Numbered from the stretch's first letter, positions 1-11,888 are shown. The stretch is DNA of 64,000 nucleotides from Ctenosaura bakeri (GCA_948474755.1 CAOLHI010001146.1:359637-423636), one strand, 5' to 3'. The notes: generated from the sequence alone by a model not told the origin. Numbers and translations: made by a program.

Positions 1-158
1 GACTCCGGAGACCAGTGTTCAATTCCCACTCAACCATGAAAACCCTCTGCATGACTCTGAGTGCATGACATACTCTCAGCCCCAGAAAACCCCATGATAG
101 GCTTAAGTTTGCCATAAATTGGAAACAACTTGAACCTACACAACGTTAACAACAACAG
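1..158 (+). mobile_element. tRNA-derived SINE, 5' truncated by window edge
   Basis: The fragment begins just before a B-box-like GTTCAATTCC (positions 18-27), as expected for a pol III tRNA-type promoter. It continues through the family body (CTCTCAGCCCCAGAAAA, CCATGATAGG) and ends in an AAC-rich tail near 145-158. The same body recurs near 4206, 14526, 29205, 30662, 42351 and 46025. It is non-coding and depends on a partner LINE for mobility. The A box would lie left of the window. Confidence 0.8.
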
Positions 159-249
159 AGCACTGAGTTGTAAGTACTCGCAATCTTGACAAAAGTTCCT
201 TTAAGAAAATATTTTATTACTGCTACAACACATGTTGCAGAGAGACATG

Positions 250-451
250 GTCCATTTCTGCACTACAGTGTTAAAATGCTGCTATTCCACTATCAACCTC
301 CTATGGCATTCTGGGGTTCGTAGTTTAGGGAAGGGCACTTCGAATTCTCAGCCAAAGAGCTCTTTGGTCTCAGTAAACTACAAACCTCAGAATTCCACAG
401 GGCGTTGAAAGTGGAATAGCAGCAGTTTAACACTGTAGTGCGGAAATGGCC
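250..451. mobile_element. Type A foldback element (202 bp) with GGCC-type termini
   Basis: Two long arms are near-perfect inverted copies: the left arm starts GTCCATTTCTGCAC and the right arm ends GTGCGGAAATGGCC. The arms meet around a short spacer near 345-365. Flanks are C-ATG before and ATG-G after, giving a 3-bp duplication inside a matching 5-bp string CATGG. There is no coding capacity, so this is a MITE-like non-autonomous DNA transposon. Confidence 0.85.
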
Positions 452-1603
452 ATGGAGAATAAGAACCTGGGCTGAGGCCGTGGGCTGATATAGCAAAAAC
501 AGTAAGATTTGCTTTTTCTGCCTTTCTCAGGTATCCTGTTTGGCCCATGGAAATGCAGTGAGAGGTTCATCACAATGTCCTCATTTAGCCATGGTAACTG
601 TTCCTTTCCACCTTTATCTTGCCCTGGCAGTGCAGCGGTCAAAGTTTGGCACAAGTTGATGCCTCTGCCTGGGCATAGATAGCTGGATGACATCCCAGAA
701 TATATTACACTAGGATAATGGCATGGATAACTCTCTCTCTCTGTCTCACACACACACACGCACGCACGCACACGTCCATATGTCTATGTATGTGTGTATT
801 ACAGTGATTAACAAACAGAACTATGAATCAGTAAAATGTTTCAGCTGCTGCTTCGTTGCTCGTAATGAAAGTGAGCTCTATCTAAGGTGGCAGTTAAGAA
901 TGCTCTGTTGTTCTAATTTGGCAGAAGTGCAGTTTGGTTTTAAATTTCTCCCCTCTCTGTCTATATATTGAGAGTGATTGTGAGAAGGAGAGAATTCGCC
1001 AGAATATGTAACTTACCTGTTTCTCCATATTCATAGGGAAAGATAAAAATGAGATACGTGGCAATACAATGTTTACAAGGATATAGATGTGACAAAGATT
1101 AGAAAGGCTTGCATGTTCTCTTGTGTGTCCTTTCTCCTGTCCCAAGCTTATTGAGTCAAGCAAAGCTGAACATTATACTTAGGTTTGAATTGGAATCTAT
1201 GCATTTGTTGTTGCTGTTGTTGTTGTTGAATCCATATTGTTTTCAAAGACTATTTGCAATTCAGGACATAATCTGCACAAAATTCATATGTGATTGTTTT
1301 GCACAGCAATACTACAGATTGTACTTTGCACAAAGTACAGCGATTGAATGGCTGTGGGGGGCAACTAGTGCAGCAGAAGGGTGAATCTTGTGAGGGCTAT
1401 TGATGTCGTGGAAGTAGAAGGGAGTACCAACTTTTGCAATGACAAAAAAAACACATATCAAAAGTTCAAAATGAACTTGCACTTAGATGTGTCACTAATA
1501 GAGTGTTGGCCTCTGTATACAATATAGAATTATCACAAAAGCAGGCACTATAGTGGATTAAATGAAATTTCTGCTTAGACTGCTAAAAGGAGGAACAAGG
1601 ACA
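452..1603. other. Unassigned DNA with a short microsatellite
   Basis: No gene or recognisable repeat was seen apart from a (CT)n/(CA)n/(CACG)n tract near 731-774 and a short (TTG)n run near 1206-1230. The open frames here are short and lack familiar motifs. Confidence 0.5.
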
Positions 1604-1808
1604 CAGTGGCGGAGCTTGAAGTGTGTGGAGGGGGTGGGAAGGGGCAAGGCTACGGTGCGAGGGCTGTGGCCAATGTGTGTGTGGGGGTGACTTTGGTGTG
1701 TGTGGGGGTGGCCAGGGCATGTGGGGGTGTGGCTACAGGCTGGGATGCCCCAAAAACATTGCTGCCCAGGGCGAATCACCCCCCCACACACCCACATTCC
1801 TACACGAC
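1604..1808 (+). mobile_element. hAT-like element fragment, family G copy 1
   Basis: Begins CAGTGGCGGAGCTT, a terminus typical of hAT-group elements, and continues with G-rich GTGTGGGGGTG motifs to CCCAGGGCGAATCACC. A second copy in inverted orientation lies at 32672-32834, with matching end and body. No clear opposite terminal repeat was found. Class assignment rests on the terminus only. Confidence 0.5.
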
Positions 1809-1871
1809 TGCAAGGACAAGTTAGGAGTTGGTTCCACACAAGTCTACCGATTTTAGAATGCTCAAAATAGT

Positions 1872-1968
1872 GTTACTGTACAAGTGTATGTACGTCTACT
1901 CAGAAGCATGTCTCCTTTAATTTAAAGGGACCTATTACTTGGTAAGTGGTTGTAGGATTGTAGCCTTA
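1872..1968 (+). repeat. Short interspersed repeat fragment common in squamates
   Basis: The stretch with TCTACTCAGAAGCATGTCTC and GGTAAGTGGTTGTAGGATTG resembles a repeat I recognise from reptile genomes (motif 'CTACTCAGAAGTAAG ... GGATTGCAGCC'). The class is not assignable here. Confidence 0.4.
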
Positions 1969-2424
1969 ATAGACAATGTATGAATTTGTGGTAATGACAT
2001 TACTCCTGCATGTGGTCATTTATGGTTGTTGTATAATGAGGTATTTAGTGCCTCCTTCATGCAATGATCTCCCTAATGCACAACCTACTTGGCAGCTATT
2101 GGTGACCCTCTTATGGCCGTGGAGCTCCAGTTGAGGGCAGGGGGCAGCTGCACGGTGTTTGGCTGTGTTCCCAAAGCTGGATGCACACAGAAATGCCATC
2201 TTCCCAGACCTCCAGATGCCACCATCCTTGTTTATCCAGCAGCTGAAACACAGCCATACACTGCCTGACCATCCCCTACCCTCTTCTGGCCACTAAATGG
2301 CCTGGAGGTGGAGAGAAGAAGCTGTCGGGTAAATGGGGGAAGTGGGGTGGGGGAAGGAGGCAGCAGTCTACTTGCTCCACTTCATGCTGCACCAAGCTGA
2401 TGTAGGTTCTTAGCCACAATACTG

Positions 2425-2912
2425 ATAAAAACTTTTATCTATAAGGTATAAAGCCCTATACAGCTTACATCCAGCCTATCTGATGGATTGTATCTCTCAC
2501 TGTAAGCCTGACTGGACCATGACCCACAGGACAGACCCTTTTCTTGGTTCTGCCACCTTCACATGCACAGCTGGTGGGGACACTAGAGAGAGCCTTCTCA
2601 GTGGCTACCCCTGCATTTTGGAGAACTCCTTCACCAAGGACACTGCTCTTCACTGTCCTTCCATTGGCAGGCCAAAACATTTTTATTCAGACGGACTTTT
2701 TTGAATTGAAAAGGGGCTGTAAGTACTATATTGATTTAAGTTGTATTGTTTATTGTTTTTAAAGTCTTTCAGAATTTATTTTTTTAATGTGGTTCTTAGT
2801 TTAATTCAGTTTCAATGTGGCTTTTTATGTGCTTTTTTAATTGTAACTTTTAAATGTGTAAGCTACCTGGAGTCCTAGTCTTAGGGGAAAAGGTGGATAT
2901 AAATAAAGACGA
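2425..2912 (+). mobile_element. L2-type LINE, 3' end with relic ORF C-terminus
   Basis: Contains TAAAGCCCTATACAGCTT, typical of the end of L2-like ORF2. A short frame follows with RAFSVATPAFW (near 2590-2625), matching the conserved C-terminal block of L2 proteins. An AT-rich 3' UTR ends in GTAAGCTACCTGGAGTC ... GGTGGATATAAATAAA, a common LINE tail. The reading frame is broken, so it is an inactive 5'-truncated copy. Confidence 0.7.
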
Positions 2913-2991
2913 CGCTGGCAATTTTAAGATATTGCAGGAGTTGTGTTCTTCATGTTAAACTCATTTTAAACAATATATTCTGTGAGTTGTA

Positions 2992-3193
2992 GGCCACTTC
3001 CATTCTACACTGTTATAGTGTTATTATTCCACTTTCAACATCCTGTGGAATCCTAGGGTTTGCAGTTTAGGGAGGGGCATTTAGAATTCTCAGCCAGAGA
3101 ACTCTTTCATCTCAGTAAACTACAAAGCCCAGAATTCCACAGGATGTTGAAAATGGAATAAAAGCACTATAACAGTGTAGTGCAGAAATGGCC
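2992..3193. mobile_element. Type A foldback element (202 bp)
   Basis: Arms are inverted copies (left GGCCACTTCCATTCTACACTG, right ending GTGCAGAAATGGCC), with the family core TTCCACTTTCAACATCC. Flanking triplets are GTA and ATA, one mismatch, so the duplication is eroded. Confidence 0.8.
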
Positions 3194-3300
3194 ATAATCT
3201 ACCCATCAGTTTTGGGAGATTATGGATTTTGGAGTGCACGATGTGGAGGACCACAATTGCCTACCCTTGACTAAAATTCCCCCCCAAAAAAGGTAACTCA

Positions 3301-3350
3301 TATCTGGCTATCTGGATCTATCTGTCTGTCTATCTATCTATCTATCTATC
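3301..3350. repeat. (TATC)n microsatellite
   Basis: Imperfect tetranucleotide tract of TCTA/TCTG units. No gene in 3194-3821. Confidence 0.9.
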
Positions 3351-4205
3351 AAAAATGTAAGGTCCTGAATAGACAATGCTTCCATTCTATTCAAAGCACC
3401 CCAATGTTAATGGCAGCACTTAACTTCCTTATAAAATAACCTAGTTGCTTACAGTATATTATTAATACAGTGTAGAAGAGGGAGGAGGTCTATGGTTCTG
3501 AATGCTGGTAATGGGATGCACATGCAAAATGAGAATAGGAAAACTTAATATTAGTATTTATGGGTACTGTTGGTGATCTTCCTCCACATCTGCATACATC
3601 ACAAAAGAACTAAAGGCCAGTGGCCATGTGGAGTGAAAGAAATTCTATTCCTGATCTACCAGTCTAAATATGATGAGAAGCAATAAAATTTGTGTTGCCG
3701 TCCCAACAGAAAATGTTCATGACTTCTTAGTACTGGAGTCCCATAAATGCTGAATTAGATAAGATTAAATAAGTAAGGCAATAGAAAGCTCCCTAAGTGA
3801 CTGGCAGGCCTTTGTCTAGACTAGTATTTCTTAACTTGGAGTCCAAGGACTCCTGGGGGTCCACCCAGAGCCCTCACAGGGGGTCTGTGAAGCCCTGCTG
3901 CTGGACACCAGCAGCAGTGTCAGCAACAGGGGCACGGCAGTGGGGGGAGTATGTAGGTACTGAAACTGTTCCCTTCTCTGCAAATGAGGGAGCAGTTTGG
4001 GTGCACGTGCACACCTGCCTCTGTGCACCTTTCTTTAGGAACACACCAGCAGGGGGTGTGGCCACCAAGGGACAGAGCAGCAGGCTTATGCATGTGCCCA
4101 AACGGCTTACTCATTTGCAAATGAGGAGCAGTTTCAGCACCCACAGCCCTTGCTGTTGCATACCTGATGAGAAGTACACATGGCAAGTGTGTGTGCGTAT
4201 CCAAA

Positions 4206-4372
4206 CTATCACTCTGGAGACCAGAGTTTGTGTTCCCACTCAGCTGTGGAAACCCACTAGGTGATCTCAAGCAAGTCACATTTTCTCAGCCTCAGAAAAA
4301 GACAAAGGCAACAAATCTTACCAAGAAACCCCCATGATAGGTTTGTCTTAGGATCATCATAAGTCAGTTTTC
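4206..4372 (+). mobile_element. tRNA-derived SINE, partial
   Basis: Family body from CTCTGGAGACCAGAGTTTGTG through CTCAGCCTCAG and CCATGATAGG to ATCATAAGTCAG. It lacks the A-box half and the AAC tail. It lies tail-to-tail with the next SINE. Confidence 0.75.
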
Positions 4373-4422
4373 AAGGGGGAGAGACATGGTGGCCAAAAGG
4401 ACCATTCCCTGTCAGTGGCAAT

Positions 4423-4575
4423 TTGTTGTTGTGTACCTTCAAGTCACTTCAACTCTGACAAGATTTGTTGAGAGGGAGTTTGCCTTTGACTTCCTCTGAG
4501 GCTGAGAGAATGTGACTTGCCCAAGGTCGCCCAGTGTCACACACTGAGTGGGGATTTGAGTCCTAGTCTCTGGAA
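4423..4575 (-). mobile_element. tRNA-derived SINE, partial, inverted
   Basis: Reads TTGTTGTTGTGTACCTTCAAG at its left end (the tail, complemented), then CTGAGGCTGAGAGAATGTGACTTGCCCAAGG. A deletion removes part of the body near 4458. Confidence 0.75.
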
Positions 4576-4701
4576 GCATTTAACAAATAAACATTTGGAT
4601 ATTTAAATAAATATTTGAATGCATACATCTAAATTTAAATATTATATCTTGAATAAAGATTACAGGGGGGTCCCTGAAAAAGAAAAAGTTAAGAAGTACT
4701 G

Positions 4702-6355
4702 GTCTAAAGAAATAGAAACTATTGATTCTCACTCTTCTGAGGTACTGAGTTTGAAGTAGGCCGTGGGGTGTTATAAGCAGAAGAAGCAGAATAAGAATTT
4801 TCACATGAGAGTTCTGAATATAGGGACCAATTACCCACCTGTTCCTGTTCCTGTTCCTGATCACATAACACTGCTGAGAATTCCAAAAAGTCTTTATTGA
4901 TGTTATCCCCCGAAAGAATAGAGTTCAGAGCTTCTGTTGCAAAAAAAGCAGAGGTGGAACTATCCTTGCATTTGGTCTTCTCCATAAATGTTTCTTTAGT
5001 TCCCCTTTGCTGGCAGAAGTCCAAAATAGTCTTTTGTGTGGATGAAGAAGTGCATTCTGTAACTCTCCCCTGCCTTCTCTGAGCTCTGGTTACAACTATG
5101 ATCTCCTGCCTTCCCTGGGGAGCTCTGAATGCAATTCTCTTTCTGCCGAGCTTATTCCAACAGCTCTACTAATGAAGTAGATCACAACACCAAATGTTGT
5201 CCTAAAAACAGTTCTCTTTCGCTTTGATGGCATCCAGTTAAGAAGTTTTGAATTCTTGTATATTTCCTGGGATTCCAGCCAGCTAGGTCGGCTAATCAGT
5301 TAATTTGCAGAAGGCCTGATAACATATACATTTAGCAGGCTAAATTAAAGGCTCATGGCAAAAGAAGGTTAACAAATTAAAACCTCGAACAAAATTTAGC
5401 AACGGCACGGTTTGAGGGAGTAATAAAACTAATAAAAACCTTGTTAAAAAGTGAAAATACTGGAGCTCTGAATATAGCGTCCTACCAGGCTGCCGCCATC
5501 TTAGCCTCCCATCATTCAGAGATTTCCACTCTTCTGAGGTGAAACATGCTACCACCAACCAACATACTTCAAGCTGATTTCTTCAACTTTTACGACTCCC
5601 TCTTAAAAAATGTGGTCTAGCCGTTCAGGATTTTGGTCACAAAAATGCATTTGCACAAAAATACAGCTGGAATTTCTCTGCAGAAAATATGATTTGGGGA
5701 AAGAAAAGATGTTTGCTGCACAAAAATACTTTTGGCCAGGCAACAAAGTATTTTGACCAATATTAATTTTTTTGCACACAAAAATGTATTTCCCTTTCCC
5801 CCATGTCTCCTGTACAGAAATCATCATTGAATTAATTGAAAGCCCAGATGGATCATATTAAATCTGTGCACCTATTGGTGTTTAAAAAGTAGGGCCACTG
5901 ATATTTTGTTTGAAGACAACAAAGGTGCCAAGAAAGGATTTTATCCCACAAGAATTTTTGAAGTCTTATGCCAAGTGGTGAGCTGAACTGCTAGCCATTG
6001 TTTGCTGTGATGAATGAGACATATTAGTTATCTGGGGGCTGGGATGAAGACATTGTTGCTCTGATAGCGAAGAAGGGAAAAAGCAGGCTCAATGAATTGC
6101 AGACAAATCTCCTTGCTTTCACTACTGAGTAAATTACATGCACAGAATTTGCTGCATATGTTAAGAAGTAAGCATGCTGGTCCAGGAGTAGATTATTTTG
6201 AGAGGGAAGCATCACAGTTGATCATTGCTTTGTCACTTCTCAATTGATCCATTAAAGATGTTAAAGTAAAGGAATGTTCCTTGGATTTTGCATTTGTTAA
6301 TCAAAGGCTGATTTTGAGCTTGTTAACAAGGCAGAGATTTAGCTGCAGGGGGGTT
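4702..6355. other. Unassigned stretch
   Basis: No gene seen. A short (GTTCCT)n run lies near 4840-4860. The remainder is AT-rich without recognisable coding motifs or repeats that I could match inside the window. Confidence 0.45.
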
Positions 6356-6633
6356 CAAAATGAGGATATTGCTCTCCCAGATAAGAATTCTGCCCCCTCA
6401 TGAAAATTTCCTCCACTCCTCAAATTTCTAATATTGCAGTAAATTAAAACTTTGGAGGAGAATTTACTCCTCCAAGGAAAAAGGCAGGGAAAGTTACAAA
6501 GAAAACAAAGCAAATACAAGAGTTCTAGATGGGAACAATTTTCAGTGTTTTACTCTCTGCAAGTTAGGAACAGAAGGAAATTTCATTTGAGGTCAGAATT
6601 CTCATTCGGAGGAGCAATGTCTTCATTCCTTCC
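6356..6633. mobile_element. Family F inverted-repeat element, copy 1
   Basis: The left arm contains ATAAGAATTCTGCCCCCTC and TCAAATTTCTAATATTGCAG. The right arm holds the inverted equivalents (CTGCAAGTTAGGAAC, CAGAATTCTCATTCGG). Two more copies occur at 42116-42720 and 50252-50537. No coding capacity and no clear target duplication. Superfamily unknown. Confidence 0.55.
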
Positions 6634-6939
6634 CTCCTCCCAGAACTGTACCCTTTGTGAGAAAAATTGTCTCAGACAAGTAAAGATGACAGATTGCTTG
6701 ATTTCATTATAAAGTTTCATACCGTAACATCAGTGAAAACTAAGGGTAAGATATTCAGGAGAGTTACTAAATGGGATTCTGATCTCCAGGACAGGAGGAA
6801 AATTTTGTTTAATGGTTTGTTTATTGTTCAATTTACACATCATGGTCAAAATTCAATATTGCAGTTATGAATGCCTAATCTAGAGGTGCACATTCCTAAC
6901 TGATTCATATTCAAAATCCCTACATATTAATAGAGTAAG

Positions 6940-7275
6940 GAATATGTAGGGATTGTAAAAGTCTCCCAAGCCTGACTTATGGGGCAGCAGCCCTGCAAGT
7001 GATGGGGATCTGTTCCTCTCTCAATCAGGACACAGGAGACTGAGGTTTCCACCCCACTCCTGCCAGTCATCTCTAGTGCAAGGAGGAATTATGACAGGGA
7101 TCCTGCTTCTGATTTTTGTACCAGAGATTGCTGGCAGGAAGAAGTGGAAATGTAGGTCTGCTGCATCCCAGTCAACTGAAGAACGGACTCTCATTGCTCA
7201 CAGTGGCTGCTGCCTGGTAAAGCAGAACTGGGGGAGCGACTGGTCTGGGAGGTGTTACATAGCTACATAACTAAA
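6940..7275 (+). mobile_element. Family H repeat, copy 1
   Basis: Aligns by eye with 43218-43550 in the same orientation. Shared segments include AAAGTC(T/C)CCCA, GGGTCTGTTCC/GGATCTGTTCC, GACAGGGA(T/C)CCTG and CACAGTGGCTGCTG. Ends carry ACATA/TATGT-type inverted motifs. The 64-residue frame inside shows no known domain. Probably a non-autonomous DNA element. Confidence 0.5.
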
Positions 7276-7287
7276 GCAGTTAACATA

Positions 7288-7723
7288 GGCCCTTGCCACA
7301 CAATGTCATCCTGGCAGGCCAGCGCGTTTCTCCTGGTCCATGACTAGTGCCATCCCATGACATCGTCAATCACCCACTGCTGTTGCGTCACCATCCATTG
7401 CAAATCTGTCCCTTTTCGTCGCTGGAAACAAATCTGGTAATGGCCCTCTTTCCCACCATGATCCTGTCAGCTGCGGGTGTGCAGTAAGGGCCGAAGCGCT
7501 TCACAGCACTTCCTTCCACAGTACATCACAGGAAGAGGCAGGGAAAGGGGCTTGCCATCAACACTCTACTGCAGAAGGAAGAACAGTGTTCCTGATGCTA
7601 TCCATCCACCAGCAGCTGACCGAGTGTGGTGGGGAGCATTCAGGCCCCAATCCTATCCCGTCAATGGCAATGCTGGAATCCTACCAGGATGACACACTAT
7701 TGGGGCGTTCTGTGGGAAGAACC
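7288..7723. mobile_element. Type E GGCC-terminus element (436 bp)
   Basis: Left end GGCCCTTGCCACAC is followed by AATGTCATCCTGGCAGG. The right end carries the inverted CCTACCAGGATGACACACTATT and finishes GTGGGAAGAACC. Flanks read C-ATA before and ATA-G after, so a 5-bp string CATAG brackets it. The interior is GC-rich and non-coding. The termini tie it to the type A-D elements, although its interior matches none of them. Confidence 0.7.
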
Positions 7724-7978
7724 ATAGTTAAGTAGCTCATCTATAATACCGGCCAATAATATTACTCCTGCTCTGTCATACATCTCTTACTGTCCAGTTT
7801 ATTTAAGGACAGGCCAGTAATTTCTTCTGCTGTGTGCTGAGGATACAGTCTTTGTGTCCACTTTCCTGGAGCAGGGGTTGAGGAGGATAATTAAGAATTC
7901 TGTATTTAATGTCCAAATGAAATATTAATCATTAGGTTCAAAAACATGCTATTAATTACAGGAAAACTATTTAAAAAA

Positions 7979-8361
7979 CTAGGATATATGCCCAGCATTG
8001 CCCGGGATTTTATTTTCTCATAGATCATACTTGTTAGAAAGATTTGAGATCCTGTGTCTCTAATTCCCCGAATTGTCTTGTCCAGTACCTGTAATTTTCT
8101 CCCATATACCCCAAACCAATCTGTATTCAGAATTATTAACATATATAGGTTGGGTTCCTGAGGCAATACACTGCCCTCCTCCTTGCTGCTAGCCCTCAGT
8201 TCCATAGCAACTGGCCAGGCCAAAGAGCTCTCTGGCTGAGAATTTGAAAGGCCCCTCCCTAAACTGCTAACCCCAGGATTCCATAGAATGTTCTTAGGCA
8301 GCCAATCGTATGAGGTCTTTGCCTGACACAGACAGACAAACTTTGACTTTTATATATTAGA
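7979..8361 (-). mobile_element. Non-autonomous Helitron (383 bp)
   Basis: On the minus strand it starts TCTAATATATAAAAGTC and ends in a short hairpin (CCCGGGCAATGCTGGG), then CATATATC and CTAG. It sits between A and T, the standard Helitron target. Helitrons move by rolling-circle replication and make no target duplication. No Rep/helicase coding is present. A segment near 8225-8290 matches the arm of the type A foldback elements. Sister copies lie at 12435-12810 and 28523-28911. Confidence 0.85.
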
Positions 8362-9694
8362 TGATTTTTTTAAGGAAAGCTTAGAAACAATGCAGATAGT
8401 CTACAAACGGGAATTCAGTTGCCTAAGTAAAGCAGTTTAAATGTTTAGGGATTATTTTTACTGGTTCTCCCTTTTTAAAGCATATATGAAAAACCTTAGA
8501 GAATATATTGGCTGAATAATTAAGAATTTGGGCACATTTTATTTTGGCAAAGGAGGCTAATTAATTCCAGTAGCAGTTACTTTTTCAGGCAAATGCCTTG
8601 GGATATCTCTAGGGATCATTTGAATTTACAAAGGACTGAAGTGATTCATAATCAACAGCTGAGGTTGACATTTAAGTTGCCGCATGGTACACCATCTTCC
8701 CTGTTGTAAGCCACAGCTAATCCACCAAAGGCAGAGTCTTTACTAAATAACAGGATTGTTGTTTACTGGATTAAGCTATCACGCAGAAATGGCAAGCATC
8801 TTTCAAAGTTAGCACTGATTAACGTCTCTGATAGGAATGGGTTGAATCAGTTGCTAAGCTGATGGCCACGATACAGTTTTTTCCCCCTCATTTTCTGTAA
8901 GTTCAGGCAGAAAAAAGAAAGCTTTTGTAGGTCGGGAAAAGAATGAGTTGTTGGTGGAGGTTATTGCCCAAAGAACATTTCTCTTTTTCTTGAGATTGGA
9001 TGTCAGGAAAACTCTTCCACAATATATTACAAAATGTATGCACCCAAAGTGCCATGCAGTAATTAGTTTGATAAGAATGAATAGCTTTCCTTCTGTGTTT
9101 ACATTAGAAAAGTTCACAGGGACTATTTTGGAGAAGCACTGCTATCTTTCTGAACAATCTTCACTGGAAAACCTAGAACATACAGCATTGCTGTGTAGTT
9201 TATACAGTTCCCCAGATAGAAATTTATAGTGGAGCAATAACAGGGGAGAGATTAGGCAGGCGAGAATATATAGGCTTTCTTTCTGAAAAATAAGACTCAT
9301 TTGAGTTGGGTCTATTTATTATGAAGGAATGTGATGAACTGCACATGGTTGACCAGAGGTAGGAAGTAACCGATTTTTCTAATGTATTACTTTGTAACTG
9401 GTTACATTTTCTAGTAATAAGCTGTAACAGAGTCATGTTGTTTGTTACTAGATGTGTGTGCCTACTCCATTTTAGCAATGGGAGGTGGAGAAGGAAAGAT
9501 TAGATGGGTAACACTCATGTGTTGCACAAGGGAAGGATTTCTTTATAATGTCTTTCTGTCTACGCCCCCATCCCAGAATTTCTAAGGCACAGTATCTGAA
9601 TCTTGGGATAATGTTCTTATTTTTTTTTCAACAGCATAATGGCAGTAGTAATTATAACTTGCTTGTAATTTGTAACATAGTTACCATTTTGGAC
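8362..9694. other. Unassigned stretch with an inverted TAAC-rich pair
   Basis: No gene seen. Segments near 9360-9445 (GTAACTGGTTACATTTTCTAG) and 9630-9700 (TTGTAACATAGTTACCATTTT) look like diverged inverted arms of an unidentified element lying against the CR1 start. Confidence 0.4.
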
Positions 9695-9740
9695 TGTAGT
9701 AACAAGTAAATGACCTGGGAGGTGAGGAGCAAGTGAGGAA

Positions 9741-10999
9741 GTGGGGGAAATGCAGCACAGAATAAGTAGAGAAGTAGTACAGGAATATCTGGTTAAACTA
9801 GATGAATTCAAGTCTCCAGGGCCAGATGAATTACATCCAAGGATATTAAAAGAACTGGCAAGAGTCATTTCTGAACCACTTGCAATAATCTTTCAGAACT
9901 CTTGGAGAACAGGAGAAGTCCCAGCAGGCTGGAGGAGGGCAAATGTCATCCCCATCTTCAAGAAGGGGAAAAAGAGGACCCTAACAATTATCGCCTGGTC
10001 ATCATGACATCAATACCAAGAAAGATCCTAGAGCAGATCATTAAACCGTCAGTTTGTAATTACTTAGAAAGCAATGCCATAATCACTGAAAGTCAACATG
10101 GATTTCTCAGAAATAAGTCATGCCAGACTACTTATCTCTTTTTACGATAGAGTTACAAGCTTGATAGATGAAGGGAATGCTGTAGATGTAGCATATCTTG
10201 ATTTCAGTAAGGCCTTTGACAAAGTTCCCCATGACATTCTTGCAAAGAAGCTAGTAAAGTGCAGGCTGGGCAGGGCTACTGTTAGGTGGATTTGTAACTG
10301 GTTGACTGCCGAACCCAAAAAGTGCTCACCAATGGCTGCTCTTCACCCTGGAAAGAAGTGACTAGTGGGATGTCATAGGGTTCTGTCCTGGGCCCAGTGC
10401 TATTCAACATCTTCATCAATGACTTGGATAAAGGAGTAGAGGGCGTGCTCATCAAATTTGCAGATGACACCAAATTGGGAGGGGTTGCTAATACCCTAGA
10501 GGACAGGATCAAATTTCAAAATGACCTTGACAGATTGGAGAGCTGGGTCATAGCTAACAAAATGAATTTCAACAGAGAGAAATATAAAAGGTCTTACATT
10601 TGGCAGAAAAAATGGAATGCACAAATATAGGATGGGGGATGCGTGGCTGGATAGCAGTATGTGTGAAAGGGATCTAGGAGTCTTGGTAGATCACAAGCTG
10701 AACATGAGTTAGCAGTGTGATGCAGCAACCAAGTAAGCCAACATGATTCTTGGTTGCATCAATAGGAATATGGTGTCTAGATCGAGGGAGGTAATGGTAC
10801 CACTCTATTCTGCTTTGGTTAGACCTCATCTGGAATACTGTGTCCAGTTCTGGGCACCTCAATTCAAGAAGGATATTGACAAGCTGAATAGTGTCCAAAG
10901 GAGGGCAACCACAATGATGAAGGGTCTGGAAGCCATGTCCTATGAGGAATGGCTTATGGAGCAGGGTATGTTTACTCTGCAGAAGAGAAGGCTAAGAGG
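9741..10999 (+). pseudogene. Reverse transcriptase relic of CR1 LINE
   Basis: Successive frames carry conserved LINE RT blocks: KSPGPDELHPRILKEL (near 9811-9858), VIPIFKKGKK, SQHGF, YLDFSKAFDKVPH (near 10195-10233, a catalytic Asp), GSVLGPVLFNIFINDL and the FADDTKLGG active-site block (near 10456-10482). The C-terminal [13 protein letters not shown] block follows near 10823. Frameshifts near 9978 and 10145 plus stop codons near 10630-10740 separate the blocks, so no functional enzyme can be made. The LTR splits the frame after QKRRLRG. Confidence 0.85.
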
Positions 11000-11888
11000 T
11001 GTTACCCTGATCTCTGGGGGTCCCGGGAGGGACACCTAAATAACCAAACACCAACACAACTTTGGGGGAAAATAGCTGGAGCACTCACTAAAGCTAGCGA
11101 GAGGCAGGGTAACTTAGCAGGATCTTGCAACCCAGCGTCTACGGGGTCAGGTCAGTCAAGCAGTCAGATGGTTTAAAGTAATAAAAATCGTGTTTATTAA
11201 GTACAGACAAACATTAAAGACACCACAGTCACACAGCTGACTAGAGAATCAGAGATTGACTTGAAATAGGGATTTTTAGAGGGAAATGGGTGATACGACA
11301 CCTGTCTCTTAGTCCTAGAGAGGTTTGGAGATTGAGTCTGTTGGTATGGAGTCTCAGTACATGGGACTGAGGGGACGGCTCACCAGGCAAAGGAGCAGCA
11401 AGGTGGTCTGGAACTCGGGCGCGATCCGAGGAGGGTCTCGGAATCAGAGGTTTTTATAGGGTGAATTGTGACTGCAGGCCATAACTTACTCGGTGAGAAC
11501 AATGTGATTTAGGAGCGGGACAAAGCTTTGGAAAGGTCAGAATTTAGCATGATTGACTTAGAGCCGAATTAACAATAATGTAGCCAGTATGCAAATATGG
11601 AGCACTTAGTACAGCTTTGTCAGTTTGCCTGCTCGAGCAGGGAGCCTTTGTTAGTATCGCGCATATGTAATAAGGTGTTTGCCGGAGAGGTCCCTGAAGC
11701 AACGAACTGGCTCTGTCAGCCCTGCCTGGGTGGAGAATGGAATGTCCAGCAATTATCGGCCGTGCCTGTTTACGTGCTTGTCCGGAGGCCTTGCAAACAC
11801 GTGGACCGGGTGGCAGAGGAAAGCCGAATTATTTGATATCAAAGAGATATCGAGTGCTATCTCCGGGTAGGCCTAGACCGCAGCAACA
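11000..11888 (-). mobile_element. Solo LTR of an endogenous retrovirus-type element, copy 1
   Basis: On the minus strand it begins TGTTGCTGCGGTCTAGGCC and ends AGGGTAACA. A 4-bp target duplication GAGG flanks it (10996-10999 and 11889-11892). A TATA box (TATAAAAA on the minus strand, near 11451-11459) lies about 250 bp upstream of an AATAAA signal (near 11193-11198), giving a plausible U3-R-U5 order. No internal gag/pol/env sequence is attached, so it is a recombination remnant. The 60-79 residue frames inside it are not genes. Confidence 0.85.

Larger units (their letters stand above)
3822..4701. mobile_element. Non-autonomous hAT-like transposon holding two SINEs
   Basis: Ends are inverted (TAGTATTTCTTAAC on the left; the right end reads as CAGTACTTCTTAAC on the other strand). 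Flanking octamers GTCTAGAC (3814-3821) and GTCTAAAG (4702-4709) match at six of eight positions, fitting an old 8-bp hAT target duplication. Subterminal GGGGGTCC motifs occur at both ends. The interior carries two SINEs (4206-4372 and 4423-4575), so the original element was roughly 0.5 kb. The 155- and 119-residue open frames inside show no transposase motif. Confidence 0.65.

Noticed and set aside
3797..4264. 155-residue frame
   Set aside because: It crosses from a hAT element into a SINE, so it is not a natural coding unit.
11597..11870. 63-79 residue frames, also seen at 17822-18046
   Set aside because: They lie in the U3 part of the LTRs and have no recognised product. The frames differ between copies.
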